This document shows positions 17,839-26,580 of a DNA stretch of 64,000 nt, in pieces. Position numbers and translations under genes: made by a program. Source of the stretch: Gammaproteobacteria bacterium (GTDB lineage Bacteria; Pseudomonadota; Gammaproteobacteria; Burkholderiales; Gallionellaceae); the NCBI GenBank assembly GCA_018820925.1, contig JAHJNJ010000003.1, forward strand, positions 1 to 64,000. Reading direction: 5' to 3'. Every line of letters begins with the position of its first letter. Within the stretch, counting starts at the first letter, position 1. The notes under the pieces are model-generated. The model was not told the DNA's origin and did no database searches. It saw nothing but the letters and a program-made list of their open reading frames with translations.

Positions 17839-19200
17839 ATGATCCCAAAAAATCGTTTCAAATTGACCCGCCAGGCGATGTTGCTGGCCACGATCTCGGC
17901 CGCTTTTCCGGTCACGGCATATTGCGCCGCAGGCCGCGTGGATTTCGCGATCGGCAAAGTGGAGTCGGTAGCGGCGAATGGCAGTCGGCGTCCGCTCGCC
18001 AAAGGTGCCGATATCGATGCCGGCGAGACGATCAGTACCGCAAATGGTGCGCGCGCCCAGGTTCGCTTTGCCGACGGCGGTTTCATTTCTCTCCAGCCCA
18101 ACACCCAGTTCCGCGTGGATGAATTCAACTACAAGAATAAAGCGGATGGCGGGGAAAAAGGCTTTTTCAGTCTGCTGAAAGGCGGCTTCAGGGCGATCAC
18201 CGGTGCGATCGGTCATGTCAACAAGAATACCTATCGGGTCAAGACCCCTGCGGCTACGCTCGGCATTCGCGGCACCGGCTACAACATGGCGCTGCGTGAT
18301 GACGGTTTGTTTGTGAATGTCGGGGAAGGTGCGATCTCGCTGAGCAATAAAGCGGGGCTTCTGGTGGTTACTGCCGGTGGCGCGGCATTCGTCGCCAATT
18401 TCAATACGGCCCCCGTTCCCACCAACGTGCAACCACAGACGCCACCGGCCGGTCTGCAGGAACCCACTTTCTCCGTGGCGGATAATCGCGACAGTTCGGG
18501 CAATCTGGATATCGTGCCCGGTTTGGCATCCGGGCCCGGTTATGCTTTGGCTTATGCATATACTGCAGCTGGACCTTCTGTTTATGCCGAAGTGCTAACG
18601 GACGTTACCGCCACGTTTGGTAATGCAAGCCAACTGCTCGTTTACGATTGGGTAAATGTCGACTTTACGCCGCAAACCGGTGCGCTTGGCGGGGCCGCTG
18701 TCGCTTTTTCCGCGACAGATGGCATCATCGGATGGGGGCGCTGGGTGGGTGATACAGCGGGTTCATTCCCCTTGACGAATGGCGTTTTCGATTATGTGAC
18801 GGGTATCCCGACCGCAGTCATGCCTACAACAGGTACCGCCACTTACAGCCTGATGGGATACACCAGCCCGACGGCGACCGATAACTCGACCGGTTATGCC
18901 GTTAATGGCAGCCTTGCAGTCGATTTTGCTGGAACCTCAGCGCAAGTCGGGGTGAATATGACGGTGGCGAATGTCACGGCCTCATATGGGATCAGTGGGT
19001 TTGCAACGATAGGCTCGGGGGCGACCTTCACGGGAAGTTTTCTCAACTACGATCTGGGCGACTGCACTCAGGGTTGTAATACATCGATCAACGGTTTCTT
19101 TGCCGGAACCAACGCGTCCAGGGCAGGACTGTCCTACTCGGTTCACAACAACCTGACAAGCAATGACATCCAAGGAGTCGCGGTTTTCACCAAGGACTAA
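17839..19200 (+). CDS. FecR-domain protein with C-terminal TbpB-like barrel, candidate Slam cargo
   Basis: 453 residues with a signal peptide (about 1-31) and a FecR domain (about 32-175: GKVESVAANGSRRPL, GARAQVRFADGGFISLQPNT, VKTPAATLGIRGTGYNM). A glycine/alanine/threonine-rich C-terminal region follows (about 230-453). Its end (GYAVNGSLAVDFAG, ATFTGSFLNYDL, SINGFFAGTNASRAGLSYSV, IQGVAVFTK) has the strand pattern of the barrel domain of transferrin-binding-protein-like, Slam-dependent proteins. There is no lipobox, so it is probably not a lipoprotein. A GAGAG Shine-Dalgarno precedes the ATG. Start, FecR assignment and export are well supported; the cargo role is inference. Confidence 0.8.
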   Translation: MIPKNRFKLTRQAMLLATISAAFPVTAYCAAGRVDFAIGKVESVAANGSRRPLAKGADIDAGETISTANGARAQVRFADGGFISLQPNTQFRVDEFNYKNKADGGEKGFFSLLKGGFRAITGAIGHVNKNTYRVKTPAATLGIRGTGYNMALRDDGLFVNVGEGAISLSNKAGLLVVTAGGAAFVANFNTAPVPTNVQPQTPPAGLQEPTFSVADNRDSSGNLDIVPGLASGPGYALAYAYTAAGPSVYAEVLTDVTATFGNASQLLVYDWVNVDFTPQTGALGGAAVAFSATDGIIGWGRWVGDTAGSFPLTNGVFDYVTGIPTAVMPTTGTATYSLMGYTSPTATDNSTGYAVNGSLAVDFAGTSAQVGVNMTVANVTASYGISGFATIGSGATFTGSFLNYDLGDCTQGCNTSINGFFAGTNASRAGLSYSVHNNLTSNDIQGVAVFTKD

Positions 19201-19236
19201 GGTGCAACGCTGACCCGCACCTTGGACTATATCTGA

Positions 19237-21408
19237 ATGTCGAACCTTGCCTTGCAACTACTGGAACAGGGCAAGGTGCAGCAGGCATTGCTCCTCCTTG
19301 CCGAGCAGTGTGAAACATCCCCCCGCGATGCGCATGCCTGGTTTCTGCTGGGCGCATGCAACCACCAAGCCAATAAACTGGAAGAGGCTCTGCAGGCGCT
19401 AGAGCGAGCGCTTTCCATAGAACCACGCCATATCCAGGCCAGGTGCGCCAAAGGCGCAGTGCTATTCGATATGGGGCGTCAGCAAGATGCGCTGCATGTC
19501 TACCGCAAGGCGTTGCATCTGGCACCTACCGATGCGCAGTTGCTGTTGAATATGGGTGTCGTGCTGGAGCAAACGGGAGATTTGCGTGCGGCGCTCGAAC
19601 GCTACGATCTGGCGCTCAAGCATCATCCGGAATTTGCGTCTGCACTGCTTAATCGTGGTGCCCTGCTGATCGGTCTGGGCAGGTTGGAAGAAGCACTGAG
19701 CAATAACCAACGATTGGCGGAATTGCATCCGGAATGGGAGCATGCCCAGTTCAATCTGGGTGAAATCCTGCTGACGATGGGCCGTTGGGACGAAGCGCTT
19801 GCCGCCTATGAACATGCAGTGGCGATCAATCCCGCTTTCGCCAAAGCCCACTTCGCCAGCGGACTTGCACTTTCCATGCTGAAACGGTTCGATCAGGCAC
19901 GACAGGAATTTCGGGCCACCCAAGCCCTGGATCCGGCTGTATATGAGCAGTGCCTGCGCGATGCCGCTGCATCGACCGGGGCGGAGCGGCTGCGCGAGTT
20001 CACCCCCGAGGTGATCTATCTGCTCAGGGAAGCTACACGGCTGGATGCCTGCGATTGGGGGAGTTGGGACAGGTTGGTGAAGGACCTGCAATATCTGGTT
20101 GAAAGCTTGCTCGGTCAGCCTGGAGAAATCGTTGAGCCGGCATTATTGTTCAGCGCGAGCGCATTGCCGGTTTCCAGTGCTGTCAGCCTGGCACTCGCAA
20201 AAAGTGTTTCCGCACGGGTTGCAGCCAGGACCGGGAATTACACCGCATTTACCCATGGCAATAAGCACACCGGCAAATTGCGGATAGGCTATGTTTCACC
20301 CGACTTCAGGATTCACCCGATCGCTACCGTGACACGCCGTCTGTATGCGTTGCATGACCGGGATAAATTCGAAGTCTATGGCTACTCGTTGCATCCCGGC
20401 GATGGCAGCGATATCCGGCGCGACATTGAAAATGGCTGCAATGTGTTCAGGGAGCTCAGCGGACTGGATGACCGTGCGGCTGCCGAGATCATTCATCACG
20501 ATGGCATCGATATCCTGGTCGACCTGGCGGGCTACACAAAAACTTCCCGCCCTGAAATTTTCGCCATGCGCCCATCTCCGCTGCAAGTCAGTTATCTGGG
20601 ATTCCTGCATACAATGGGTGCGGATTTCATCGACTACCTGGTGGCCGATCCGGTGGTTGTTCCTGTCGCCAATGCCGGTTTTTTTACCGAAAAGATTGCG
20701 TACCTGCCCAACAGTTATTTCATGTTCGATAACCGGCTAGAGATATCGGCGCAGAAATTTTCGCGTGAAGAATTGGGCTTGCCTGCGCAGGGCTTCGTCT
20801 TCTGTTGCCACAACGCCAGCTACAAGATCACCCCCGTGGATTTCGATGTCTGGATGCGCTTGCTGAAACGGGTTGCAGGCAGCGTTCTGTGGCTATACAA
20901 AAGCAGCGAGGCCGTTGCCGCCAATCTGCGCAAGGAAGCCGAGGTGCGCGGGGTGAGTCCGGATCGCCTGGTGTTTGCAACCCTGACCCCCAATGCAGAG
21001 TATCTGGCGCGCTACCGCATGGCAGACCTGTTTCTGGACACCGCTTTCTACAATGCGCAAACCACGGCAGCCGAAGCGCTGTGGACGGGCCTGCCGGTAT
21101 TGACCTGTCCGGGTAAAACGATGACTTCGCGCGTTGCCGCCGGGTTGTTGACGGCTGCAGGCCTGGAAGAGTTGATCGCCGGCAGCCCGCAGGAATATGA
21201 AGAACGCGCATTCCACCTTGCCACCCATCCAGATGAATTGCAGCAGATCAGGGAGAAACTTGGCGCGAATCGTCTTTCCCTGTCGATATTCGATACCGCG
21301 CGGCAAGTGCGCAATCTGGAGGCGGCCTTCCAGATGATGTGGCAACGGCACGAGGCAGGGCAGGCGCCCGAAACATTTCAAGTCGTTATCCGGGATGCCG
21401 ATTCCTGA
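19237..21408 (+). CDS. TPR-containing O-linked N-acetylglucosaminyltransferase-like glycosyltransferase (GT41)
   Basis: 723 residues: about six TPRs (1-235) and a SPINDLY/OGT-type catalytic half (about 340-705). Catalytic-half motifs match the family: GYVSPDFRIHPIA with the conserved histidine, DILVDLAGYTKTSRPEIFAMRP, QVSYLGFLHTMGADFIDYLVAD, and the nucleotide-sugar region NAQTTAAEALWTGLPVLT followed by MTSRVAAGLL. No signal peptide, so it acts in the cytoplasm. It follows the FecR-barrel gene by 36 bp, suggesting it glycosylates that protein or another envelope protein before export. Sugar and acceptor are unknown. Confidence 0.88.
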   Translation: MSNLALQLLEQGKVQQALLLLAEQCETSPRDAHAWFLLGACNHQANKLEEALQALERALSIEPRHIQARCAKGAVLFDMGRQQDALHVYRKALHLAPTDAQLLLNMGVVLEQTGDLRAALERYDLALKHHPEFASALLNRGALLIGLGRLEEALSNNQRLAELHPEWEHAQFNLGEILLTMGRWDEALAAYEHAVAINPAFAKAHFASGLALSMLKRFDQARQEFRATQALDPAVYEQCLRDAAASTGAERLREFTPEVIYLLREATRLDACDWGSWDRLVKDLQYLVESLLGQPGEIVEPALLFSASALPVSSAVSLALAKSVSARVAARTGNYTAFTHGNKHTGKLRIGYVSPDFRIHPIATVTRRLYALHDRDKFEVYGYSLHPGDGSDIRRDIENGCNVFRELSGLDDRAAAEIIHHDGIDILVDLAGYTKTSRPEIFAMRPSPLQVSYLGFLHTMGADFIDYLVADPVVVPVANAGFFTEKIAYLPNSYFMFDNRLEISAQKFSREELGLPAQGFVFCCHNASYKITPVDFDVWMRLLKRVAGSVLWLYKSSEAVAANLRKEAEVRGVSPDRLVFATLTPNAEYLARYRMADLFLDTAFYNAQTTAAEALWTGLPVLTCPGKTMTSRVAAGLLTAAGLEELIAGSPQEYEERAFHLATHPDELQQIREKLGANRLSLSIFDTARQVRNLEAAFQMMWQRHEAGQAPETFQVVIRDADS

Positions 21409-21503
21409 ATTTCGAAACGTTACAAATATTCGAGCGTGAATTCATAAATTTGTGTGAGGCTGCTTTGTCTTGAGCAGGTCAGCCTGTGTCAAAATGACGC
21501 ACC

Positions 21504-22409
21504 ATGAATAATCTTCTTTTGCTCATCCTTTGTTTCATTGCGGGCATGCTGTTGCGCCGCTTCAAGCGCATGCCGGACAATGCGCCCGCCGCGCTCAACA
21601 GTTTCATCATCCACATTTCGCTGCCCGCGCTGGCGCTGTTGTATATCCACGAAATGCACATCTCGAGCGACATCGTATTGATCGCGTTGATGGCATGGCT
21701 GGTATTCGGTCTGTCGGCGGGTTTTTTCTGGCTGGCCGGCCGCTGGCTGAATCTGCCGCGCGCCACGACAGGCGCACTGATTCTGGTGGGCGGCCTGGGG
21801 AATACGTCGTTCTTCGGTGTGCCTATGGTCGAGGCGTTCTACGGCAAAAGCGGAATCGCCACCGCCATCATGGTCGATCAACTCGGCTCGTTCTTTGCGC
21901 TTTCGGTGCTCGGCATCACCGTGGCGGGCATCTATTCGTCGGGCCGTCCGACGGCGGCGGAGATCGTCAAGCGCATCGCCCTGTTTCCGCCGTTCATCGC
22001 GCTCGTCATTTCCCTGCTGCTCATCCCGGTCGAGTACGCCGAATGGTTTTCCGTCTTGCTGAAGCGCCTTGGAGACACACTTGCCCCCATGGCGCTGCTT
22101 TCGGTTGGCATGCAATTGCGCCTCGGACATGTCGCCGAACTTAAACGCAACCTCGCGTTGGGCCTGGTTTTCAAACTGGTGCTCGCACCGCTGGCAATCT
22201 ACCTGCTCTACGTGAAATTGCTTGGCGCACACGGCCAGGCTATTCAGGTCACCCTGTTCGAGGCGGCGATGCCACCGATGATTACGGCCGCAATCGTGGC
22301 AACCGAACACGACCTTGATCCGGCGCTGGCGAACGTGATGGTGGCGGTCGGGATCATTCTCTCTTTCTTCACGCTGAGTGCGTGGTGGTTTTTCTGGAGA
22401 ACAGTGTGA
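21504..22409 (+). CDS. AEC-family permease
   Basis: 301-residue integral membrane protein with about ten helices and the auxin-efflux-carrier fold. Family features are an N-terminal FIAGMLLRRFKRMPDNAPAALN, the central LVGGLGNTSFFGVPMVEAFYG crossover and the C-terminal TLFEAAMPPMITAAIVA repeat. Such carriers export or exchange organic anions, but the substrate cannot be predicted here. The stop overlaps the following methyltransferase start. Confidence 0.88.
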   Translation: MNNLLLLILCFIAGMLLRRFKRMPDNAPAALNSFIIHISLPALALLYIHEMHISSDIVLIALMAWLVFGLSAGFFWLAGRWLNLPRATTGALILVGGLGNTSFFGVPMVEAFYGKSGIATAIMVDQLGSFFALSVLGITVAGIYSSGRPTAAEIVKRIALFPPFIALVISLLLIPVEYAEWFSVLLKRLGDTLAPMALLSVGMQLRLGHVAELKRNLALGLVFKLVLAPLAIYLLYVKLLGAHGQAIQVTLFEAAMPPMITAAIVATEHDLDPALANVMVAVGIILSFFTLSAWWFFWRTV

Positions 22410-23011
22410 GCGTGTGGAACGAGCGTTATGCGGGCGAGGAATATCACTTCGGCACCGAGCCGAATGCTTTTCTGGTTTCTCAGCGAGATTTGCTCAGACC
22501 GGGGATGACATGTCTTGCGGTGGCCGACGGCGAAGGGCGCAACGGCGTGTGGCTGGCACAACAAGGTCTGGACGTTCTGTCGGTCGATTCTTCACCGGTC
22601 GCACTGGAAAAAGCCGCGAAGCTGGCACAACTGCGCGGCGTTACGGTGAAATTCGAGCAGGTGGATTTGTTGCACTGGAATTGGGGTGCAGACAGGTTCG
22701 ACGCGGTCGCGGCCATTTTCATCCAGTTCGTTACCTCGCCGCTGCGCGAGCAGATGTTTGCCTCTATCAAGCACTGCCTCAAACCGGGTGGATTGCTGTT
22801 CCTGCAGGGCTACACGCCGCGCCAGCTCGAGTTCAAAACCGGCGGGCCGTCGCAGGCCGAAAATCTGTATACCGAAACGATGTTGCGCAAGGAATTCCAC
22901 GACATGGAGATTCTGCATCTGCGCGAACACGACGATGTCATCCGCGAAGGGGCGGGTCACAGCGGTATGTCGGCATTGATCGATCTGGTCGCGCGCAAAC
23001 CAGGCAGATAA
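22406..23011 (+). CDS. Class I SAM-dependent methyltransferase (TehB-like)
   Basis: 201 residues from a GTG at 22406 behind CTGGAGA, overlapping the permease stop. A Rossmann methyltransferase: the motif I region is AVADGEGRNGVWLAQQG, motif II is VLSVDSS and the post-I motif is FEQVDLLHW. It resembles TehB/thiopurine-type methyltransferases, which act on small hydrophobic or metalloid substrates. The actual substrate is unknown. Translational coupling to a carrier suggests a shared small-molecule function. Confidence 0.85.
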   Translation: MSVWNERYAGEEYHFGTEPNAFLVSQRDLLRPGMTCLAVADGEGRNGVWLAQQGLDVLSVDSSPVALEKAAKLAQLRGVTVKFEQVDLLHWNWGADRFDAVAAIFIQFVTSPLREQMFASIKHCLKPGGLLFLQGYTPRQLEFKTGGPSQAENLYTETMLRKEFHDMEILHLREHDDVIREGAGHSGMSALIDLVARKPGR

Positions 23012-23017
23012 CCCAAA

Positions 23018-24046
23018 CTATTGGCAGCCAAAGATCGAGGTTCTGTTTCTTCCGTTTTGTTTGGCGGCATACAGCGCTTTGTCGGCCTGATCCAATAGTG
23101 CTTCCAGATTGCATCCCTCCGTGTGCGAAGCGACGCCAATCGAAATTGAAATGCCCCCGATTTGCTCATCCGAATCGAGGCGGCGAATTTTTCCGTTCTC
23201 GACGGCTTGCCGGATCTGCTCGGCAACAGCGAGGGCGCCTTTGATATTGGTTTCCGGCAGCAACACGGCAAATTCCTCGCCGCCTATTCTCGCAATGGCA
23301 TCCTGACCCTTCACCTTGGACTTGAGCGTGTTGGCAATGGCGCAGATGACTTTGTCGCCAAACAGGTGACCGTAAGTATCGTTGACCTTCTTGAAGTGAT
23401 CGATATCGAGCATCAGCATGCAGAAGCCGTTTCTTTTCGACGCCGGGTCGGTAAAGACCGGCAGCGCCTTGCTTTCGAAACCGCGGCGGTTGAGCAGGCT
23501 TGTCAACGGGTCGGTCAGTGCCTGTGCGCGCGCAGATTCGATCTCCTGGTTCAGCTTTTCCACTTCCTGCTTGCTGGTCTGCAACTGTGCTTCCAGGGTC
23601 TGCATCGAACCGTGCATCTTGCCGGTGTCGCCAGCCAGGTTATTGATCAAGGTATTCAGCTCCGACGAATCAAGGCCGCCCTTCAGAGCATCGCCGTGGG
23701 TCTGCAAGCGGTGACCAAATTGGAGAGCCTCTCTTGTGGCTTCTGCGGTGGAAACTGATAATTTGTTCAGCAGCTGTTTGATCCCGCCGCGCAATACTTT
23801 CTGAATGTCCGAACTGCATTCGGATACATGCTGTGTATAGAATTTCCGGATGGTGTCGTCATCGAGTTTGGCATCGCTGTCCAGCAGCTTGTTCATCGCT
23901 TCGCTTAACGGGGGATTGATTCCCGCCAGATGCTCATACCATACGGCATAATTTGGCGGCGTGAACGTGGCCGGTTGGCTTACCATTTTCTGAAGCGTCA
24001 GGCGCAGCAACTCGGCGCTTTCGGCAGTGCCTTGCGAATATTTCAT
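23018..24046 (-). CDS. Soluble diguanylate cyclase with N-terminal helical domain
   Basis: 342 residues. The N-terminal half (about 1-170) is helical with a coiled coil (SKQEVEKLNQEIESARAQA) feeding a GGDEF domain (175-340). The active site reads GGEEF with the LTDPLTSLLNRRGF and LDIDHFKKVNDTYGH segments intact, so activity is expected. The I-site position is KGQD rather than RxxD, so product inhibition may be weak. The N-terminal part resembles the YeaJ/DgcB-type helical domain and has no recognised sensor. It is convergent with the methyltransferase, 6 bp away. Confidence 0.92.
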   Translation of the reverse strand: MKYSQGTAESAELLRLTLQKMVSQPATFTPPNYAVWYEHLAGINPPLSEAMNKLLDSDAKLDDDTIRKFYTQHVSECSSDIQKVLRGGIKQLLNKLSVSTAEATREALQFGHRLQTHGDALKGGLDSSELNTLINNLAGDTGKMHGSMQTLEAQLQTSKQEVEKLNQEIESARAQALTDPLTSLLNRRGFESKALPVFTDPASKRNGFCMLMLDIDHFKKVNDTYGHLFGDKVICAIANTLKSKVKGQDAIARIGGEEFAVLLPETNIKGALAVAEQIRQAVENGKIRRLDSDEQIGGISISIGVASHTEGCNLEALLDQADKALYAAKQNGRNRTSIFGCQ

Positions 24047-24177
24047 AGAGAACTCTCCACCAGACTTGCCCTTTATTGAAGTAGGGCAATTATTTTGGTG
24101 GCACTGTATATATGATTTGGCGGCAAGTAAAGACGTTTTCCGCCAGTGGATGGATGGGGACTCTCAAGCAGAACTGG

Positions 24178-24921
24178 CTAATCCACCTTGCCGGCGTGCA
24201 TGAACAACGGCCACTCTATCCAGTACGATTTTTTTTGCGGCCAGTACAACTTGATTTCCTTTTCGAGTGCATCGACCGGATCGAATCCGTTTGCGGCCTG
24301 AAAACGCCCGACCGCCGACCAGCTGCGCAGATAACCCAGCAAGTGTTCGCGCGACCATTCCTTGTGCAAGGAGAAACGCGGAGCAAAGAGGCGGGAGAAT
24401 GGAAATGGCAGGTGCAGATAATCGTTCTCGACGTGTATGCGCTCTGCAGGCCAATAAATACCGATCGTATCTTCATAAAAGTGATCGATGATTCTCTGCA
24501 ACTCGGGATGGCCGATGATTAGCCGGTTATAACCCCACACCGCAATCACGCCCTGCGGTTTCAGTACCCGCCTGACTTCGTCATAGAACTGCGGCAAGTC
24601 GAACCAGTGCAATGCCTGCGCGACGGTGATGAGGTCCGCCGAGTGATCCGGCAGGCCGCTGGTTTCGGCGGGTGTCACCCGGTATTCGACATTGGACAAG
24701 ACTGGCGCAGAGGCCAGTTGCGCGGCACTGATATCCGTTCCCAATACCTGCGTGAAACGCGCGGCGAGTGCGGCCGTCGCCTGCCCGCTCCCCGCGCCGC
24801 AATCCCAGGCAAACTTGCACTGCGGTGCGACGCTCGCCAGCCAATTGAACAACTCGTCCGGATAGGAGGGACGGAACGAAGCATACTGTTCGGCAAGCGG
24901 CGAGAAATGGTCTGAACTCAT
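24178..24921 (-). CDS. Class I SAM-dependent methyltransferase
   Basis: 247 residues from the ATG at 24921; upstream in-frame codons read through the small lipoprotein gene and are rejected. Motif I is FAWDCGAGSGQATAAL, motif II VLGTDIS, and ITVAQALHWFDLPQFYDEVRRVLKPQG covers motifs IV-V. This is the UbiE/Tam-like subgroup with a YASFRPSYPDELFNWL N-terminus. Substrate unknown. It is the last gene of a minus-strand run trxC-lipoprotein-methyltransferase. Confidence 0.87.
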   Translation of the reverse strand: MSSDHFSPLAEQYASFRPSYPDELFNWLASVAPQCKFAWDCGAGSGQATAALAARFTQVLGTDISAAQLASAPVLSNVEYRVTPAETSGLPDHSADLITVAQALHWFDLPQFYDEVRRVLKPQGVIAVWGYNRLIIGHPELQRIIDHFYEDTIGIYWPAERIHVENDYLHLPFPFSRLFAPRFSLHKEWSREHLLGYLRSWSAVGRFQAANGFDPVDALEKEIKLYWPQKKSYWIEWPLFMHAGKVD

Positions 24922-24937
24922 CGGGGATTGTCCGCAG

Positions 24938-25123
24938 TCATTCTGCGGGCTTGCCTTCCCGTTCCTTCTTGTACTCGTCGTAGCTCGGGGCCGGTGAAAT
25001 GGCGCGCTCGGTCGGCGAGCGCTTGGCATCGTTGTTGGTCTGGATGCCGTCGTACAAATTCCGGTACGGATCGGCACATGCCGCCAGCCACAGAACAGTC
25101 AACAGCATGAACAGGTATTTCAT
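24938..25123 (-). CDS. Small lipoprotein of unknown function
   Basis: 61 residues beginning MKYLFMLLTVLWLAACADP, with a clear lipobox (LAAC) for lipidation at about Cys16 and a GGAG site upstream of the ATG at 25123. The mature part is short and charged (NDAKRSPTERAISPAPSYDEYKKERE). It lies 11 bp after trxC and 16 bp before the methyltransferase gene. No family was recognised. Confidence 0.8.
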   Translation of the reverse strand: MKYLFMLLTVLWLAACADPYRNLYDGIQTNNDAKRSPTERAISPAPSYDEYKKEREGKPAE

Positions 25124-25134
25124 ATGTTCTCCAT

Positions 25135-25569
25135 TCAGGATTTCGACTTCGCCCATGCCACGATATTGGCCGCATCCATCGCGCCGGCCTGGCGTGCCAC
25201 TTCGCGGCCGCCCTTGAATAATGCCAGAGTCGGGATGCTGCGTATATTGAATTGCGCGGCGAGCTGTTGTGCCTCTTCCGTGTTCAGCTTGACCACGCGC
25301 ATTTCCGGCTCCAGGCGTTGCGCCGCCTGGGCGTAGGCAGGGGTCATCATTTTGCACGGCCCGCACCAGGGCGCCCAGAAATCCACCAGTACCGGGATGT
25401 CGCTGCGCGAAATGTGCTGCATGAAATTGTTGCCGTTCAATTCGACGGGGTGGGCTTCGAACAGCGCTTTCTTGCACTTGCCGCAGGTGGGTTGTTCGGC
25501 CAGTTTGTCCGATGGAACGCGGTTCACCGCATCGCAATGCGGGCAGACGATATGTTTGGGGTCGCTCAT
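25135..25569 (-). CDS. trxC: Thioredoxin 2 (TrxC)
   Basis: 144 residues: an N-terminal zinc-binding segment with two CxxC pairs (CPHC, CGKC) and a thioredoxin domain with active site WCGPC in LVDFWAPWCGPCKMMTP. The cis-proline IPT loop is present. It is a cytoplasmic disulfide reductase, induced by oxidative stress (OxyR) in other bacteria; no such site was identified here. Confidence 0.95.
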   Translation of the reverse strand: MSDPKHIVCPHCDAVNRVPSDKLAEQPTCGKCKKALFEAHPVELNGNNFMQHISRSDIPVLVDFWAPWCGPCKMMTPAYAQAAQRLEPEMRVVKLNTEEAQQLAAQFNIRSIPTLALFKGGREVARQAGAMDAANIVAWAKSKS

Positions 25570-25624
25570 GGCAGTAATCTCAATAAATCAGGAGATTCTA
25601 ATATATGGGTTGCGCATGAAGATT

Positions 25625-26470
25625 TCAAGAGAGCGACAAACGCATCGACAGATCGACCGCCTTCACATCCTTGGTCAGCGCGCCGATGGAAATGCGGTCC
25701 ACACCGGTCGCGGCGACGAGGCGCACATCCTCCAGCGTGATCCCTCCCGAAGCCTCCAGTTCGGCGCGTTTCGCGGCATGCTTCACCGCGAGCCGCATAT
25801 CTTCCAGCGAGAAATTGTCGAGCAGGATCAATTGCGCACCGGCAAGCAATGCCTCATCCAGCTCTGCCAGGGTTTCGACTTCGATCTGTATGGAGACACC
25901 CGGCGGGGTGATCCGGAATGCGTGTTCCAGCACCTTGCCGATACCGCCTGCGGCAGCGATATGGTTTTCCTTGATCAGCACGCCGTCAAACAGGCCGATG
26001 CGCTGGTTGTGGCCGCCGCCCACCTTCACCGCATGTTTCAGCGCCATGCGCAGGCCGGGCAGGGTTTTGCGCGTGTCCATGATTTTGGCCTGCGTACCGC
26101 GAGTTGCCTCAACATAATGACGTGTCTGCGTGGCGACGGCAGAAAGGGTTTGCAAAAAATTCAGCGCCGGACGCTCGGCGGAAAGCAGCGCCCGCGCATT
26201 GCCGTTAATTTCGCACAAGGTCTGGCCTGCTGCGGCAAGATCCCCCTCTTTCAATTTCCAGATGATTTTGCAATTCTGGTCCAGCGTCAGGAAACACTCC
26301 TCGAACCACAGCGTCCCGCACAGCACCGCGGCCTCGCGCGTGATGACGGTGGCGTGCGCTTGTTTCGATTCCGGGATGAGTTGCGCGGTGAGATCGTGGT
26401 CGCAGCCATCCTCGGCCAGGGCGGCGGCAACGTTGGCGCGGATATGGTGGGCGAGCGTGGTGTGGGGCAT
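25625..26470 (-). CDS. nadC: Nicotinate-nucleotide pyrophosphorylase (carboxylating)
   Basis: 281 residues from the ATG at 26470. Quinolinate phosphoribosyltransferase of de novo NAD synthesis. Diagnostic stretches are RPALNFLQTLSAVATQT, the DTRKTLPGLR substrate site, KVGGGHNQRIGLFDGVLIKENH and the phosphate-binding end ASGGI plus GVDRISIGALTK. It is divergent from clpB. Confidence 0.95.
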   Translation of the reverse strand: MPHTTLAHHIRANVAAALAEDGCDHDLTAQLIPESKQAHATVITREAAVLCGTLWFEECFLTLDQNCKIIWKLKEGDLAAAGQTLCEINGNARALLSAERPALNFLQTLSAVATQTRHYVEATRGTQAKIMDTRKTLPGLRMALKHAVKVGGGHNQRIGLFDGVLIKENHIAAAGGIGKVLEHAFRITPPGVSIQIEVETLAELDEALLAGAQLILLDNFSLEDMRLAVKHAAKRAELEASGGITLEDVRLVAATGVDRISIGALTKDVKAVDLSMRLSLS

Positions 26471-26517
26471 GGCACATTTCCTTGAATGGAGGCGTAGTAT
26501 AAGGGAAGGCGCCGGGG

Positions 26518-26546
26518 CTTGAAATTGTTGCTGCATGCCCCATCTA
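26518..26546 (+). promoter_or_regulatory. Sigma-32 heat-shock promoter of clpB
   Basis: CTTGAAA (26518-26524), 13 bases, then CCCCATCTA (26538-26546). This is very close to the RpoH consensus (CTTGAAA-N11-16-CCCCATnT), and it lies 34 bp before the clpB start. The gene content and orientation fit. Confidence 0.9.
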
Positions 26547-26580
26547 CCCTGCAGTCAGAGATTCCACTGAGGAGTGCACC

